This document shows positions 12,681-24,347 of a stretch of DNA of 64,000 nt, one piece after another. Positions within the stretch are counted from its first letter, which is position 1; every line of letters starts with the position of its first letter. The stretch is taken from assembly GCA_905250115.1 (NCBI GenBank), contig CAJNOI010000120.1, positions 2,253-66,252 of the forward strand, written 5' to 3'. The DNA comes from Adineta steineri. Lineage: Eukaryota; Rotifera; Eurotatoria; Adinetida; Adinetidae. The notes beneath the pieces were generated by a model, which was not told where the DNA came from, searched no databases, and was given only the letters and a program-made list of their open reading frames with translations. The position numbers and the translations under genes were made by a program.

Positions 12681-15600
12681 CTACCAGACACTGCACTTGT
12701 CCACTCGACTATTGCCTTGACCAGGCTTACAACCAAACACTCGATCGAACTCAACAAAATTTGACGTAGGACCAAATACTCTACAAATAAAAATGATGCA
12801 GAATAGTATACGAATATATATTAAAAAATGTCTACCTAAATTGTGAAGGTGAGTGTACATTTGCCATAATATAAGAATGCGCAGATTGTTTTGTCATTTT
12901 TTCGCACCACATATGACCAAAATTAAGAAAAAACATTTGTTCTTTTGAATATTTGGTTAGACCTGGAAGCTTCTTTTCCAACTTTTTATGTGTTTTAGTC
13001 CATTGTTGATAGGCCTAGAATACAGATCGATTTAACATTCGAAATAATGAATTATAAAACATACAAAAAAAGCTTGTTTCAGTCCAGCATTGTCAGCAAT
13101 ATTTTCATTCTGTGTTCGTTCACCATTCAACTGTAACAAGAAATAGTTTATTTGTTATAATTAAACAAAAAAAAAAAGAACCTGACGATTGATTTGACTC
13201 AATGTATAATTATTGTACTGTTCAATGATACATTTTTTACGTTCATCAAAGGCTTCAATAGTCTCATTGGTCCACCAGGGAATTTTGTTCCCATTCATAT
13301 TATATTTCATGCCTTCACTATCAAAACCATGTGTAATCTCATGCCCTATAACGGAACCAATGCCTAAATTCGATATTATATTTCTGTTTCTGTCTTCGAA
13401 CTAAATCCATTCTTACCACCATAATTGAGATATCTATAAAGTTCATAAAATATATTTTTATATGAAACAATTTTTTTTCATTACCTAGGTGCATCTTTAT
13501 CAAAGATGGGTGTATGAAGAAAAGCAGCTGGAAAGACTAAATGGAAAGAAAACATAATATTTCAATGTTGGAAGACGTTTCGTACCTATCTCATTCAATG
13601 AACTTCTATACGCAGCATTGATATCTGTCGGTAAGATGCCAGTCCAGTCATTACTATCAACTGGATCACGAAGTATTCGAAGACCGTGTTTCGAATGTAA
13701 TTGAAGTAAACTCAAAACGTTCGACATAAACGATGTGTTGAAGTTATACTAATAAAATAAGAATAGATAGTAATAAAAATAATTTATTTTCCTATCTATT
13801 ATACATCCGCATAATCTTTCTCAAGTTTCATCACATCATCATTCTCTAAATAATCAGGATAACCAATTTTTTCTTTCATAACTCGAACCTAAATAAAAAA
13901 AATATTTTTATTTCTAATATGAATGTCAATCCATTGATTACTCTACTTTTTCAATAGTAGCACTTTTTGATTTTGAATCCATCCACACTGTCTGATTGAT
14001 CATCTTTATAAATACATTTCGAATATTGTCACTCATTTCCGTTATCTATGAAAGGATAGTAGAGAAATATTTGACATCAGTGACTTTATATTATTATTAT
14101 CATTTAAATACTTCTTTCCGAATATCCTTATCAAAATATTTGTTTATATAGATTTTTGAAACTGTCAAGCCCATCATTGCATTAACGTAATTAGCACATA
14201 TAGTGGGACGTCGTTGACTACCAGTGGTGTCATAAAACACATAGTTATATTGTTGTACGATGTTTCGAAATCGTTTTGGCATATTCAAAGCTCGGTTCAT
14301 CATGAAACGCCATATCATGTAGTTCTGTATAGTACGTGGTGATTGTTGACCAATAATTGACACAATATCAAGCAAAACTTTAGGTGCATACACAGTAACA
14401 ATGTCCGTATCAACGAGAGATACATTTCCAAATAGATATAAACGACGAAGATAATTAGTAAAATTAGACTAAAGTAAATTATACAAAAGAAAATTGTAGA
14501 GTATCTAATAAAGTTGATATTTATACTAACGTTCACTATACGCGAAAGATTACCAACTGTTGTACGAACAATATCTTGAAAAGATAGTTTGTCATGTTTC
14601 ATCAGTTTCTATGTAAAAGAAGTTAAATTAGAAAATATTGAGAAGAAACGAAATTTACTTTGATAATTTCTAATTCAAAATTTTTTAAAGCAAGAACATC
14701 ATCATCGATTGTTGACGTGTCATTAGTCAATGCTCGAGTCAAGTTATTAAAGAACTCGTAATAAGCTTTATAAACTTCTGTTCCTTTTACAAGATGAATC
14801 AGATTTTCTCGAAGATCACTAAAATCGATCTGAAAATTGAATATACATATATATATTATCCATAAGTTACCCAACTAGTAAATCTTACTCGAATACTTCG
14901 AACCGATGAATTCTTATCGTCAGCAACTGACTTGATTGTGTATAATATAAAATTATTGTATTGGTTTAATTTAAGTGTCAAACGAGACAAATCAAATGTT
15001 GATTCGTTCCATGTCAAACCTTCTAAGACAGGCCATCCACCAAATTCTGTCTTGACCAATGAGAGTATTACATCGATATCTTCTATTTCAATAGCATTTT
15101 CGTCTATACAAGAATCATACAAACGACGAGCATTGATAATTGCTCTTGGCTCTACTGTGTCATTTTGTGATGGTGATGTTGAAAAGAAATCTTCACAAAA
15201 AGAAAAACGAGAAAATATATGTAGCACAAGAATAAACTATCGTACCAGCAAGCGCATTTTCTAATCGTATCGTCAGTCTTGATAGTGAACGATGTTTACC
15301 ATCTGAGAAATGATAAAATATAATAATTATTCAATTATTTGAAGCTTACTTTCAGGAGGTATTCGTGTGTTTTTAAGCCATGTACCACAAGCGAACTGAT
15401 AAAAGTCTTCACATGGATTGATTGTTTCATCAATACTTTCGAGAAGATAGTTTGCTAAAATGATCAAATAGTTCTTCATAATGTGACAAAATATATTTAC
15501 CTGCTTTAATACAGTATGGACTTAAACATACATCATTGGTATCTTTCACTAAATTTATTATTTGGTAAGGTATAATATAATACAATTATGTGACATTGAT

Positions 15601-15884
15601 ACATACCTGTTATTCTATTTTGTTGATCTCTAGACTTATTCCGTTCGATAGCATAAAATATGAGCAATATGATGATAGAAATTAGTAAAAGAATGATAAT
15701 AATGCCAGATAATCGTGATGAACGATCTTTATTCGATTTTGATGATTGGCTACAATCATAACAAACGAAATAATTGTATTCAAAAGGTAATTAGCAGCAT
15801 ATACTTCGAAATCTTTCTTTTTTCATCCACTTACCTTTGATGAAAAAGAGTATATACAGTGTTTGCTTCTGAATCGGTGCGCAT
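12681..15884 (-). CDS. M13 family zinc metallopeptidase (neprilysin/ECE-like)
   Basis: A type II membrane endopeptidase spread over about 14 exons with short introns. Exon 1 (15835-15884) encodes [10 protein letters not shown]. The next exon (about 15610-15750) holds the single membrane helix, a run of I, L and V after RSSRLSG. The catalytic zinc motif reads [14 protein letters not shown] (HExxH at 13320-13343). The third ligand motif [14 protein letters not shown] is at about 13085-13110. The last exons give [22 protein letters not shown] and a terminal CSVW, the usual M13 CxxW end. All the active-site motifs I checked are present, so it should be active, cleaving extracellular peptides. Exon 12681-12780 is the final one. 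Confidence 0.88.
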
Positions 15885-16509
15885 CGTTATTATTATGATA
15901 AGAATTAATACATTCATATATATATATATATATGATTTATTAGTGTACTTTGATCTTTTCTTCTTCCGTCCTCCATGTAATATGATAAGATTATTACCAT
16001 GAGAGAAAATCCGAATGATGCAAAAAACTTGATTACGTGGCGCACTAAAGGTCAAAACATTTGTGTTTCTTATTCTATAAACGGGCACCGATAGAGAAAA
16101 TCGAAACAGAACAATACACAACACGATCAATCAGTTTTGAGTCGACAAGAATATTTTATTTATATTCTATATCTTTATGATATGTTATAGATTTAAATAT
16201 TTTAAGCTAGATAGTCGTTTCGTTTGTTTCTACTTTTAAAAAAGCAATGACTTTTGCCATTATACTTGAGGGTGTAAATGTGGATGAATAAATAAAAGAT
16301 AAAAATTTTTTCTATGCATATATTCACATTAACATCCAACATATCTAAATTATATACAGAAGTAGACAGCTGGTATCTTTAGTAGATATTAGATACCATC
16401 AATTACAGATCTGGTGGCAACTGGCAATAATCTGAGAAGTATCACGATCTCAATGCGTTTTATCGGATTGTTCAATCTACCTGCATGCAATACTACAACA
16501 GACTATTGT
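15885..16509. other. Upstream region of the M13 gene
   Basis: An AT-rich spacer. It holds a (TA)n tract around 15918-15934 and one degenerate hairpin element at 16265-16340. The 3' end of the coiled-coil gene begins at 16510. Confidence 0.4.
16265..16340. repeat. Telomere-like hairpin element (degenerate copy)
   Basis: The left arm is CTTGAGGGTGTAAATGTGGA and the right arm is TATTCACATTAACATCCAAC. It is imperfect but keeps the family's CTTGAGGGTGT start. Confidence 0.5.
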
Positions 16510-17366
16510 TTAAGTCTTCTTTGAGACGCAAAGTTTTATTCCTTTAATTTTCCACATATAAGATAAAGAAAATGAGCAAGCGGTCGCATAGTTTTGAAAA
16601 CTGTCTAAGATCTTTTTCTTCAGTTTTTCTCTACTCCAATCCAATTTAATTCCCACTTTCGGGCTGCCATCATCGCTATAGTTTGCTCTTTCGGTTCGGA
16701 TGTGCCACTCCCCCTTTTTCAAAGGTAAATTTTGAAGCCGGACTTGCTCTCTGCATAGATTGATGTCATTCCAGTGACTATCCAGTGATGCATCGCACCA
16801 CCGAGGCTTGTAAAGTAGGCAGGCACAGTCTGGAACTGACAATGAGACGTATCAACTTGAACGACGACACCATCGACACTGTCATCATAAGGTTTCCACT
16901 GCGTGTAATTAGTTCGACCTTGACAGAGCTTAGGTTGCCTAGCGAGGATGTCTTTCTGGAGTTGACTGTTTTTCTCCTCGAGTGCGTTCAGCTTTGTTAC
17001 CTGCATCTCCGAAGTTTTTTCCTGTTGATTGACCTTTTGATTCAGGTTATCGAGCTGTACATCCTGTGCTTGCGAGGTTTGCTTGAGTTCGTTGTTCTCC
17101 TCCTCCAGTGCGTTCAGCTTTGTTACCTGCATTTCCAAAGTTTCTTTCTGTTGATTGACCTTTTGATTCAGGTTATCGAGCTGTACTACCTGTGCTTGCG
17201 AGGCCTGCTTGAGTTCATTGATTGTCTTCAACGCATTTCCGAGATCAGATACCCAGCCATAGGAATCAAGCCAAGTATCTCCGATACCCTCTGTGATGCT
17301 GAGCGTTGCGACTCCATGCCAAGTGGCAATAAAACACAAAGTAAAATGTACGAGAAAGAGAAACAT
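16510..17366 (-). pseudogene. Secreted coiled-coil protein with beta-type C-terminal domain, frameshifted
   Basis: The 5' open frame (16719-17366, 215 residues) starts with a signal-like helix, FLFLVHFTLCFIATW. A 42-residue coiled-coil unit follows, duplicated in tandem (VVQLDNLNQKVNQQ and DVQLDNLNQKVNQQ). A C-terminal domain reads VDTSHCQFQTVPAYFTSLGG, SIYAESKSGFKIYL and then stops. A second frame (16510-16842) continues with KKGEWHIRTE, which looks like the expected ending (…W-H-I…) of the same domain. A single-base frameshift near 16715-16725 therefore best explains the break. It could be a sequencing error, or the shorter protein could be real. I do not recognise the domain's formal name. 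Likely role: a secreted binding protein. Confidence 0.55.
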
Positions 17367-19582
17367 TTTTGAGAATGTGGAGTGAATGGTGATAATTTTT
17401 CTTAAATACTATTCAATAAAGCAATCTTAGCGTCTGTTTGCAGAAGGATTTCTAACACATCTCATTCAATTTTGTTTCGAGATGCTAAGCCCTTAGGTTT
17501 CATGTTTCGTGCTTTTTTTCTGAGAAAACGTGAGGAATATCGAAGTTTGGTTTCGGAGAAAAAACAAATTTTCAGCGACTGAGGCTGAGTGTGGGCGTAG
17601 GTGCAAGTGCGGGTGTGGGTGAAGGTGTGGATGTAATTTAACATATGATGAACTCACACTCACATTCATACCACCCCCATCCATACACACACCCACACTC
17701 AGTTTCTCATAAATAAATTCATGCTGCAAAACAATATTAGAACTTTTTCATCGATGATTAAACATAAAAAAATACATAAATTATTATGAATCTTTCTTCA
17801 TATTGAATCAGAAAAAACTCACCAGATTTATCATCTTTCTGATAATATCTCGATTCTTCTCCCTTTTATTATAAAATATGAATTATCTATTTGGAAAACA
17901 ATTTATTGAATTATCATTAAATAATAATTGGAAATAACTCGAAATACCTGGAGAAGATGTGTTTCCCCTTTGGTATAAATATTCAACATTGCTTAGAAAA
18001 CATTATTTTTTCTATAATAAACTACGATGTTTTGTTGATTTATCAATAAAAAACACAACTATTTCACCTAATGTTAAATTCTCATCGAAAAAAGTTAACT
18101 TTTACTTTTGTCTTTAAATGAGAAATATTTGTATTTAATATCGTCAAATAAATAAAAAGAAGTGAAGAACAGAAACTAATTCTATGATATTATTAAATAA
18201 AATTGAAGAATTTATAGACAAATCAATTGTTAAGATTATTTTAACGATAAACAATAAAATGACACAATTCAACTCTTTTCTTTTAATTCAAAATGTCACT
18301 TCGATAGACTTCTTTTCTTCAATCGATCAAAATGTAACCCAGTACACGAAAATGACTGTGTAATTATTCAATATCTTTCGACAGATCAAACCGTATCGAG
18401 TGATTCTCATTTCGATTAACAGCGATTATTCGAAGTCAAAGTAGTTTGAAAATAATTATACAATGTATCAATGTCTTCGACGGTTTCCGAACAATTAGAG
18501 TATAGAATAGAACAGAATAAAAGATAGATATGGAAGTTTCGATCTCTCGTCGTGTCCATCATTCCCTTTATTAGATCTAATGGAATAATTCGATTCTTCT
18601 ATCTTCAACTTATTTCGAATGAGAAGATTTTGTATTTTATCAGTAGAAACAATGAAACCATCAATATTTCATTTATTAGAAAAACAATCATTAGTCTTTG
18701 TCCGAATATGTACACAAAACAAAAGTTTATTTTAAAATGATGAAAAAGAAATGAGATTTATAAAGTTAATCTTTTCTTCTTTTCTTTGATAGAAAAACGA
18801 AAATTTCATATTTAACGTTTGCTACCAATCTTAGTTTTAACTCATCTTTTTCACTTTCATTTATTTCATCAGATCCAAAACTATCATTTCGAAGAGATCT
18901 TTTCATCATTATCATCATATATTTTTTACAATTTCATGAAAACTTCGATGCGTAACAAATAGAATTTTCATAATTATTAAAATAGAATGTTTTCAGAGAG
19001 TTTTATTTGATTGACAGTGAATCATTCATTTCATTAAATCCAACTAAACAACGAAACAGAGATTTATTTTGTCAAATTGATCAGTTCTATAAGAACAGAT
19101 TCATTCGGATTATTTCTTTTTCTTCTTAAAATCCAAATCTTCAGATTCATTCGTTTTGACTGAAATTTTATTTTATTTTAAAAAACTCTTTTGACGTCTT
19201 TTTGTTTTCTCACAGAACTCTGACATGAAAATGAAAATGATAGGAATGAATCGAATCAAAGAAAAAAGAAAGAAACATCAATCGATGACGATGTCATGAT
19301 TAAAATGAGAATTGAAAAAATTTCAAAATTGATTTTGAATGAAAAATATTTTGACGAACGAGTTTATTTAATTGAGAAAACCAGAAGAAGCAAATGAAAA
19401 TTATAAAAGATTTTATTGAAATTTAAATACAAAAATTCAAAAATCAATTTCTTCTTTAAAATTATCCAAAGAGTTTTCACAAATAATACAAACATCTTTT
19501 AATCAAAAATTATTCTTCATTTTTATTTTAAAATTCGGTTTTTTTATTTTCACAAAATTAATGTAATCAAAAATAAAATACC
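17367..19582. other. Long AT-rich intergenic region with one hairpin
   Basis: About 2.2 kb with no supported gene on either strand. It contains the hairpin element at 17583-17703. The rest is AT-rich and full of short stops. Open frames such as 18552-18740 show no domain. Confidence 0.4.
17583..17703. repeat. Telomere-like hairpin element
   Basis: The left arm is long (GGCTGAGTGTGGGCGTAGGT through GGGTGTGGGTGAAGGTGTGG). The right arm is ACTCACACTCACATTCATAC through ACACACACCCACACTCAG. The outer ends match as CTGAGTGTGGG and CCCACACTCAG. Confidence 0.7.
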
Positions 19583-20502
19583 TTAATCAAAACAGTTTTC
19601 ATATTTTAGTATTCGATGATTTGAACGATCCACAACATAAAGATTCTCTTCATCATCGAATGATAAACCAGTGGGACAATTCAATTGATTTAATTCTTTT
19701 CCTTCTTCGTTTCCGCCAACAACAATTTCACCTTCACCATTTCCTTCACACCAGCGCATCACTCGATGATTGTGACAATCTGCTACATAGATTTGACCCA
19801 AATGATCAACAATCACTCCAGTAGGATGAAACAATTGTTTGAGACTGCTGCCTTGACCATTTCCACCAGCAACAACAATGCCTTCTTTTGCATTTTTTCT
19901 CCATTTCATCACACGTTGGTTTTCACGATCTGATACATAAAGAGAATCATCTTCATCAACAAAGATATAATTAGGATAATTGAATTGATTGAGTTGTCCC
20001 CCTTTTCCATTTCCACCTGCCACTATAATTCCTTCATTGTTATATTCTCCCATTTTCCATCGTCTCACTTCATTTTTCTCACTATCAGAAATATAAATAA
20101 ATCCATTTTTATCCATTGACAGACCATAACAAGCGATATCAGAAATGAGAATTTGTGGTTTTATTTCATTTTGACGAAAACATTGGATTAATCGCCTGTT
20201 TCTTTTATCAGAAATGATAAAAGAATTCTTTTGTTTGTCAACAAGAACATCTCTTGGATAAGATAACTGATCATTTCTGTTTCCTTCATCGTTTCCCCCA
20301 GCAATGACTTGTCCTTTGTTTGAATGATATTTCCATTCAACAATACGGTGATTCTCAGTATCAGCAATGAAAATATGGTTGTGATGATCAATAAAGATCC
20401 CATAAGGATAAGTGAGTTGATTTAACTGATTTCCTTGCCCATTTCCTCCCGCATAGATAATTCCATTTTGTTTGAATTTGTTAAATTTTGTTTTGCTTTG
20501 TT
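19583..20502 (-). CDS. NHL-repeat beta-propeller protein, 5' exon not found
   Basis: The open frame runs through the listed region without an obvious Met at its upstream end, so 20502 is taken as an exon start after a TTTTCAG acceptor. About five to six NHL repeats are visible, each with a glycine-rich turn (AGGNGQGNQLNQL, AGGNDEG, AGGNGKGGQLNQF, AGGNGQGSS, VGGNEEGKELNQL), then YPxGIFID, IYVADxxNHRVMRW. This is the NHL/YncE-like propeller type common in bdelloids and may mediate protein or RNA binding. The first exon(s) would lie above 20502. I cannot find one before the hairpin at 20669, so the gene may be 5'-truncated. Confidence 0.75.
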
Positions 20503-20668
20503 CTGAAAATGTGAAAAAAGGTGAATTTCATTGAAATAAATTTGTGAAAATGTTGATTTTTGATGAAAAAGAAAAAATCGAATTTGAAAATTCAAAATTA
20601 AAAGAAAAAGAAATTATCTTTTTTTTTAATTCAAAAAGTTCTTAAAATAAAGTATTGTGAATGAGAAA

Positions 20669-20752
20669 TCTTGGGGTGGGTGTGAGTATGTCTAAAAGAA
20701 AAAAATGACACTCACACCCATATCCACACCCGTTCTCAGTTCTACCCTCATT
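20669..20752. repeat. Telomere-like hairpin element
   Basis: The left arm is CTTGGGGTGGGTGTGAGTATG. The right arm is CACTCACACCCATATCCACA, with a second C-rich tail ending CTACCCTCA. It lies between the NHL gene and the ART gene. Confidence 0.6.
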
Positions 20753-20841
20753 TCGTAATTTTAGATATGGGATGTGATAGACGCACTAATTTCAAAAAAC
20801 AATTGATGCTCGAAAATTGTGATAAACATAGTGTTGCGGAC

Positions 20842-21627
20842 TTAGAAGTTTCTGAACAAGTCATCTGGATTCAAGATATTTATAAACTTACTTGGAGTAG
20901 GTTCCTTGTTGTGCACAGTCGAAGGAAATGGAGGTTGAATTAAAACGACGGGCGGTTCAATTTGTTTTAAATGAATAATACGTAAATCTGCACCCTGTTT
21001 CATATTACCCATAACTTCAAAGTAACTACACGGCAATAGAATTACTTCGTTTTCCAAAGGAAACTGTGAATGATTTTTAATCATTTTCCCGTTGAAACAC
21101 TGAATATTAAATAGAGTTCGTGGACCACTCTCTCCAAGAAATGTATCTTTCTGTAAAACGTCTAAAGATGTTGTCGTCGACGAAAGTCCCCACCATGCAA
21201 ATTTCTTTCCTTTTGGATAATCATCACTAACATTTGCCTTTACACCTCTGAATACGAGATCATGAACATCATTTAACTTCCACAAGGCTGTGAGAAATAA
21301 TTTTAGGTACGAAAAGTACGGTACGAGTTGTTGTCGATTTTCACTTCGTAGAAGAGTGTTCAGTTGATGGTACATGCACTGCATTGTGTACAAATAGACA
21401 GCAGCAGATTCATCGGGTGTCAGACCATCTTTCGGTTGTTCACAGTTACCAGTTGCTGTCCAAACATATGCTTGAATATTAGGAATTAAAGATTCAAACG
21501 GCCGTACAGCTTCTTCGAGTGAGACAAGTGGTTTCAGTTCATAATCGTGTATGGGCGAAAGACGTCGTTGTGGTTCTGAAGTGGCGTCCAGAAAACGTTC
21601 AGATGGAATGGAGTTAAATTCGGCCAT
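20842..21627 (-). CDS. Mono-ADP-ribosyltransferase, R-S-ExE type
   Basis: 261 residues starting MAEFNSIPSERF, chosen because the frame upstream is a low-complexity Cys/Phe/Ser stretch. Arginine-specific ART motifs are in order: VFRGVKAN (R), FAWWGLSSTTTS (the STS-like strand), and FPLENEVILLP (ExE with both glutamates). The enzyme would transfer ADP-ribose from NAD+ to arginine or another acceptor. No signal peptide or GPI signal is evident, so it is probably intracellular. Bdelloids carry a large expansion of this family. It is a single exon. It resembles the ART part of the gene at 62877-64000, but unlike that copy its catalytic residues are intact. Confidence 0.85.
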   Translation of the reverse strand: MAEFNSIPSERFLDATSEPQRRLSPIHDYELKPLVSLEEAVRPFESLIPNIQAYVWTATGNCEQPKDGLTPDESAAVYLYTMQCMYHQLNTLLRSENRQQLVPYFSYLKLFLTALWKLNDVHDLVFRGVKANVSDDYPKGKKFAWWGLSSTTTSLDVLQKDTFLGESGPRTLFNIQCFNGKMIKNHSQFPLENEVILLPCSYFEVMGNMKQGADLRIIHLKQIEPPVVLIQPPFPSTVHNKEPTPSKFINILNPDDLFRNF

Positions 21628-21810
21628 CTTAGTTTTACTATTGATGCAACACACTGTTTTGTAAGAATCGTAAAAGCAAGAATATAAAAAGAAAAATAAG
21701 AGTTCTTTTTTTTTTGTTTCTGTATTGCTCGCACAGAAAAAAGAAAGAACACACACTTTTGATTAAACATATGAAAGGTAGAATTTATTACACTAAGAAA
21801 AATGTTTAGA

Positions 21811-21900
21811 CGAGTGTGGGTATCGACCAGTAGATGTGTGCAAACGGTCTGGCTATAGAGCAATAATGAATCCATACTCATACTCTGACACCCACACCCT
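21811..21900. repeat. Telomere-like hairpin element (weak)
   Basis: The left arm is CGAGTGTGGGTATCGACCAG and the right arm is CTCATACTCTGACACCCACA ending CCCT. It lies upstream of the ART start. The match between arms is partial. Confidence 0.45.
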
Positions 21901-22306
21901 ACTGTTTTCCACTTTTCTTGAGAACCTCAGAAGGTAGAAAAATTATTCAAACGCCATTCGACCAAGGTTGTCATATTATATTTATGCTAATAGAAAAATG
22001 AATAGTTTCTCTTGGACTCTCGAGTCTCTGGAAAGATTTTTTGATTGTGTACCGGGGTCACAGAAAAGGATCCTAAATTTGAAGTTTTCACCTTCAAACC
22101 GTGAATTTCTGCAAAAGTCTCTATCTAAATAAAATTCTGCAAGGACAAATTTCGTAGAGTATTTAGCGAGCTTCACAATTGCAAAAGGAAATTTGCTCTA
22201 ACATACTCTTACACAATTTTCAGCAAACTTATAATATTAGAGTTTAAAAACGAACAAGGAAAGTAATAAAATTATTCTTGATTTAACATACGGATGAAGA
22301 TAAATA

Positions 22307-22449
22307 TTATCTGATATAGATGGTATGTATCAAAGATTGTTACTGTAAGTAAACATCACACGTTGACAGAAAAGTTGTTAATTCATCAAGAATTCGGCAG
22401 ACAATCTTAACAAATAATGTAAAAAGAATAAAGTACCTTTACGAGACAT
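22307..22449 (-). pseudogene. Relic of an F-box/LRR first exon
   Basis: On the minus strand this aligns by eye with exon 1 of the two modular F-box/LRR genes (11396-11548 and 27235-27387). The shared landmarks, written on the plus strand, are ctgatat near 22311, aagaattcggcagac near 22390 and taatgtaa near 22415. The reading frame is broken by indels and an early stop, and no LRR exons follow. It is a dead third copy. Confidence 0.55.
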
Positions 22450-22946
22450 GAATGTTATTTCTATTGAATTGTATCTTTCGTTAAAATGAATATTTTTTTT
22501 TGCGTGAGTTGTTTACTTATGTCATTTTTCTTGTTTTTAACAGAACGAAAAAAAAAATGTGATGATTACAGCTCGTCAAATAACGAGGTTATTATCGTTC
22601 TGTATTACACTTTATATGAAACTATAAGCTGCGTCCTTGCCGACTAATGAAATAATTTTCGTTCTTCCTCGTCCACCACGTGTAAATGATAGATCAGTCC
22701 AATTATTTCTTTTTACTCTACAGTATAAAGGTAAAAAGAAAGAAAATGTTTATTTCAATCAATAATATCAATCAGTACTGAATCGGAAAAATTCTCAAAT
22801 AAACAATTTATTTAAAAGTTCAATACATTGCTTTTCATGCTCACCAGGACGAAAGTATCAATAATAATTACGCAGATCTATAGGTACAATTAGTCATAGC
22901 GACTCACAATGCATATGGTAAGCAAGTTTGGGAAAGAAGAAAGAGA

Positions 22947-22981
22947 TATACAGAGCTGTTCAAAAAAAACCTGCACAAAAT
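22947..22981. mobile_element. Possible mariner-type terminal sequence (single end)
   Basis: A TA dinucleotide is followed by CAGAGCTGTTCAAAAAAAAC and CTGCACAAAATTGG, which resembles a Tc1/mariner terminal inverted repeat. I could not find the opposite end; it may be in the 23531-23630 gap or lost. Confidence 0.25.
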
Positions 22982-23076
22982 TGGATTTTTTGCAGAGATA
23001 TATCTTCGTTAGCTGTACTACATCTTGATTGTATAAAAGTGTGATTTCTTTTCTTTTGAATGCATAAACATTTATC

Positions 23077-23455
23077 ATGATACCCATGTAAAAAAAGTTG
23101 TAAAAATCATGACTTTTATGAGAAATTCGATGAGAAGTCGATTTAAATGATACGATTCTCATAGCTTGGTAATCGGTTAAGTTGAAGTAATTAATTAAAA
23201 TCGATTAACCTGATGTATAAAATCGATTAAAATTGATTAAGTTGCATATAATTGATTAAAACTCAACGGTACTTATTTTTTCGTGAGAAATAATCGATTT
23301 TAATCGATTTTATACAACAATTTAATCGGTTTCATTTGATTATTTCAATTTAATTGATTACCAAGTTATGAAAATCGTGCCATTTAAATCGATTTCTCAT
23401 CGAATTTCTCATAAAAATCATGATTTTTACAGCTTTTTTTTACATGAGATATCAT
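23077..23455. repeat. Large foldback element (~380 bp near-palindrome)
   Basis: The left arm (about 23077-23230) and right arm (about 23290-23455) are inverted copies. The outer ends are ATGATACCCATGTAAAA and TTTTACATGAGATATCAT. Inner parts share atcatga, gagaaattcgatgag, atcgatttaa and aatcgattaa-type stretches. The interior is rich in repeated ATCGATT units. No coding capacity. It is probably a non-autonomous foldback or MITE-like element. Confidence 0.7.
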
Positions 23456-23481
23456 CTACTGATTTAAGGAAAGCATCATAT

Positions 23482-23530
23482 ATTGAGGGTGTGGGTGTAG
23501 TTTATTATATGATGAACTCACACCCTCACC
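23482..23530. repeat. Telomere-like hairpin element next to assembly gap
   Basis: The left arm is ATTGAGGGTGTGGGTGTAG and the right arm is GAACTCACACCCTCACC, running directly into the 100-N gap. The gap may have arisen because this sequence is hard to assemble. Confidence 0.65.
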
Positions 23531-23630
23531 NNNNNNNNNNNNNNNNNNNNNNNNNNNNNNNNNNNNNNNNNNNNNNNNNNNNNNNNNNNNNNNNNNNNNN
23601 NNNNNNNNNNNNNNNNNNNNNNNNNNNNNN
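23531..23630. other. Assembly gap, 100 N
   Basis: A run of 100 N, a standard scaffold gap of unknown true size. It removes the 5' part of the following DUF3431-like gene. Confidence 0.95.
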
Positions 23631-24347
23631 AATGTAAATCCACGATCATATTATATTCATCTTTATCAACGTATTGATCCAAACTCAACATATCCTTATG
23701 ATTGGCCATATTGTAAGAATGTTCATGAAGAAACTGGTGTTTTTCTACAATTTGTTCATGATTATTATCATGATTTACCTGATAAAATGTTATTTATGCA
23801 TGGAAGACCTCTTGTTCATACTAGTCATAATCCTATTCAATCGGCTCAATGTATTCGTGATGATGTTCATTTTGCTAGTGTAAACGATGATAGAGAATGG
23901 ATTTATAATCGACCATGGACATATTGGCCTCGAGATCCTGATGATAATATTGCATTAATGTATAAATGTGCCAAGCGTATATTGACTTTACTCGGTTATA
24001 ATGCTGAATTACAATTAAATCCAACAAATAAGAATCCAAAAGACGAGAATGTTATTTCAGGTTTCTGTTGTGCTCAATTTTATGTAACGAAAGAACGTAT
24101 TCAACGTTATACATATGAACAATGGTTATCGTTGTTTCATGCTAATTTTGAACCATATTGTACAACACCACGTGAAAATGAACAACTTGGAAATGGTATT
24201 CAATGGTTTGGAGGAACTTTTGAACATATCTGGCATGTTATTCTTGGACTTTATCCAGTAGATGCACCAGCACCAAAACATAATACTACTACTCATCGAT
24301 GTCAATGGTTTCGTCCGTCTTGTAAAGGATCACCTTGTAGCTCGTAA
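23631..24347 (+). CDS. DUF3431-like protein, 5' end in gap
   Basis: The frame is open from the end of the N run, starting NVNPRSYYIHLYQRID, and continues for 238 residues to a stop at 24347. The pattern NVHEETGVFLQFVHDYYHDL PDKMLFMHGRP resembles the DUF3431 family, whose members look glycosyltransferase-like (the usual family motif is …YL.HI…YDNLPD…FLHG.P). The later part has PRDPDDNIALMY, GFCCAQFYVTKERI and HIWHVILG, consistent with that family. The C-terminal CQWFRPSCKGSPCSS is cysteine-rich. It is probably a Golgi or secreted enzyme, but its reaction is unknown. Confidence 0.65.
   Translation, partial: NVNPRSYYIHLYQRIDPNSTYPYDWPYCKNVHEETGVFLQFVHDYYHDLPDKMLFMHGRPLVHTSHNPIQSAQCIRDDVHFASVNDDREWIYNRPWTYWPRDPDDNIALMYKCAKRILTLLGYNAELQLNPTNKNPKDENVISGFCCAQFYVTKERIQRYTYEQWLSLFHANFEPYCTTPRENEQLGNGIQWFGGTFEHIWHVILGLYPVDAPAPKHNTTTHRCQWFRPSCKGSPCSS

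Noticed and set aside
15918..15934. Alternating TA tract
   Set aside because: A simple dinucleotide repeat upstream of the M13 gene; nothing suggests function.
16785..17372. A 195-residue plus-strand open frame
   Set aside because: It is antisense to the coiled-coil gene, and its apparent repeats mirror the duplicated coiled coil on the other strand.
17462..17729. His/Thr-rich minus-strand frames
   Set aside because: They arise from reading through the telomere-like hairpin at 17583-17703.
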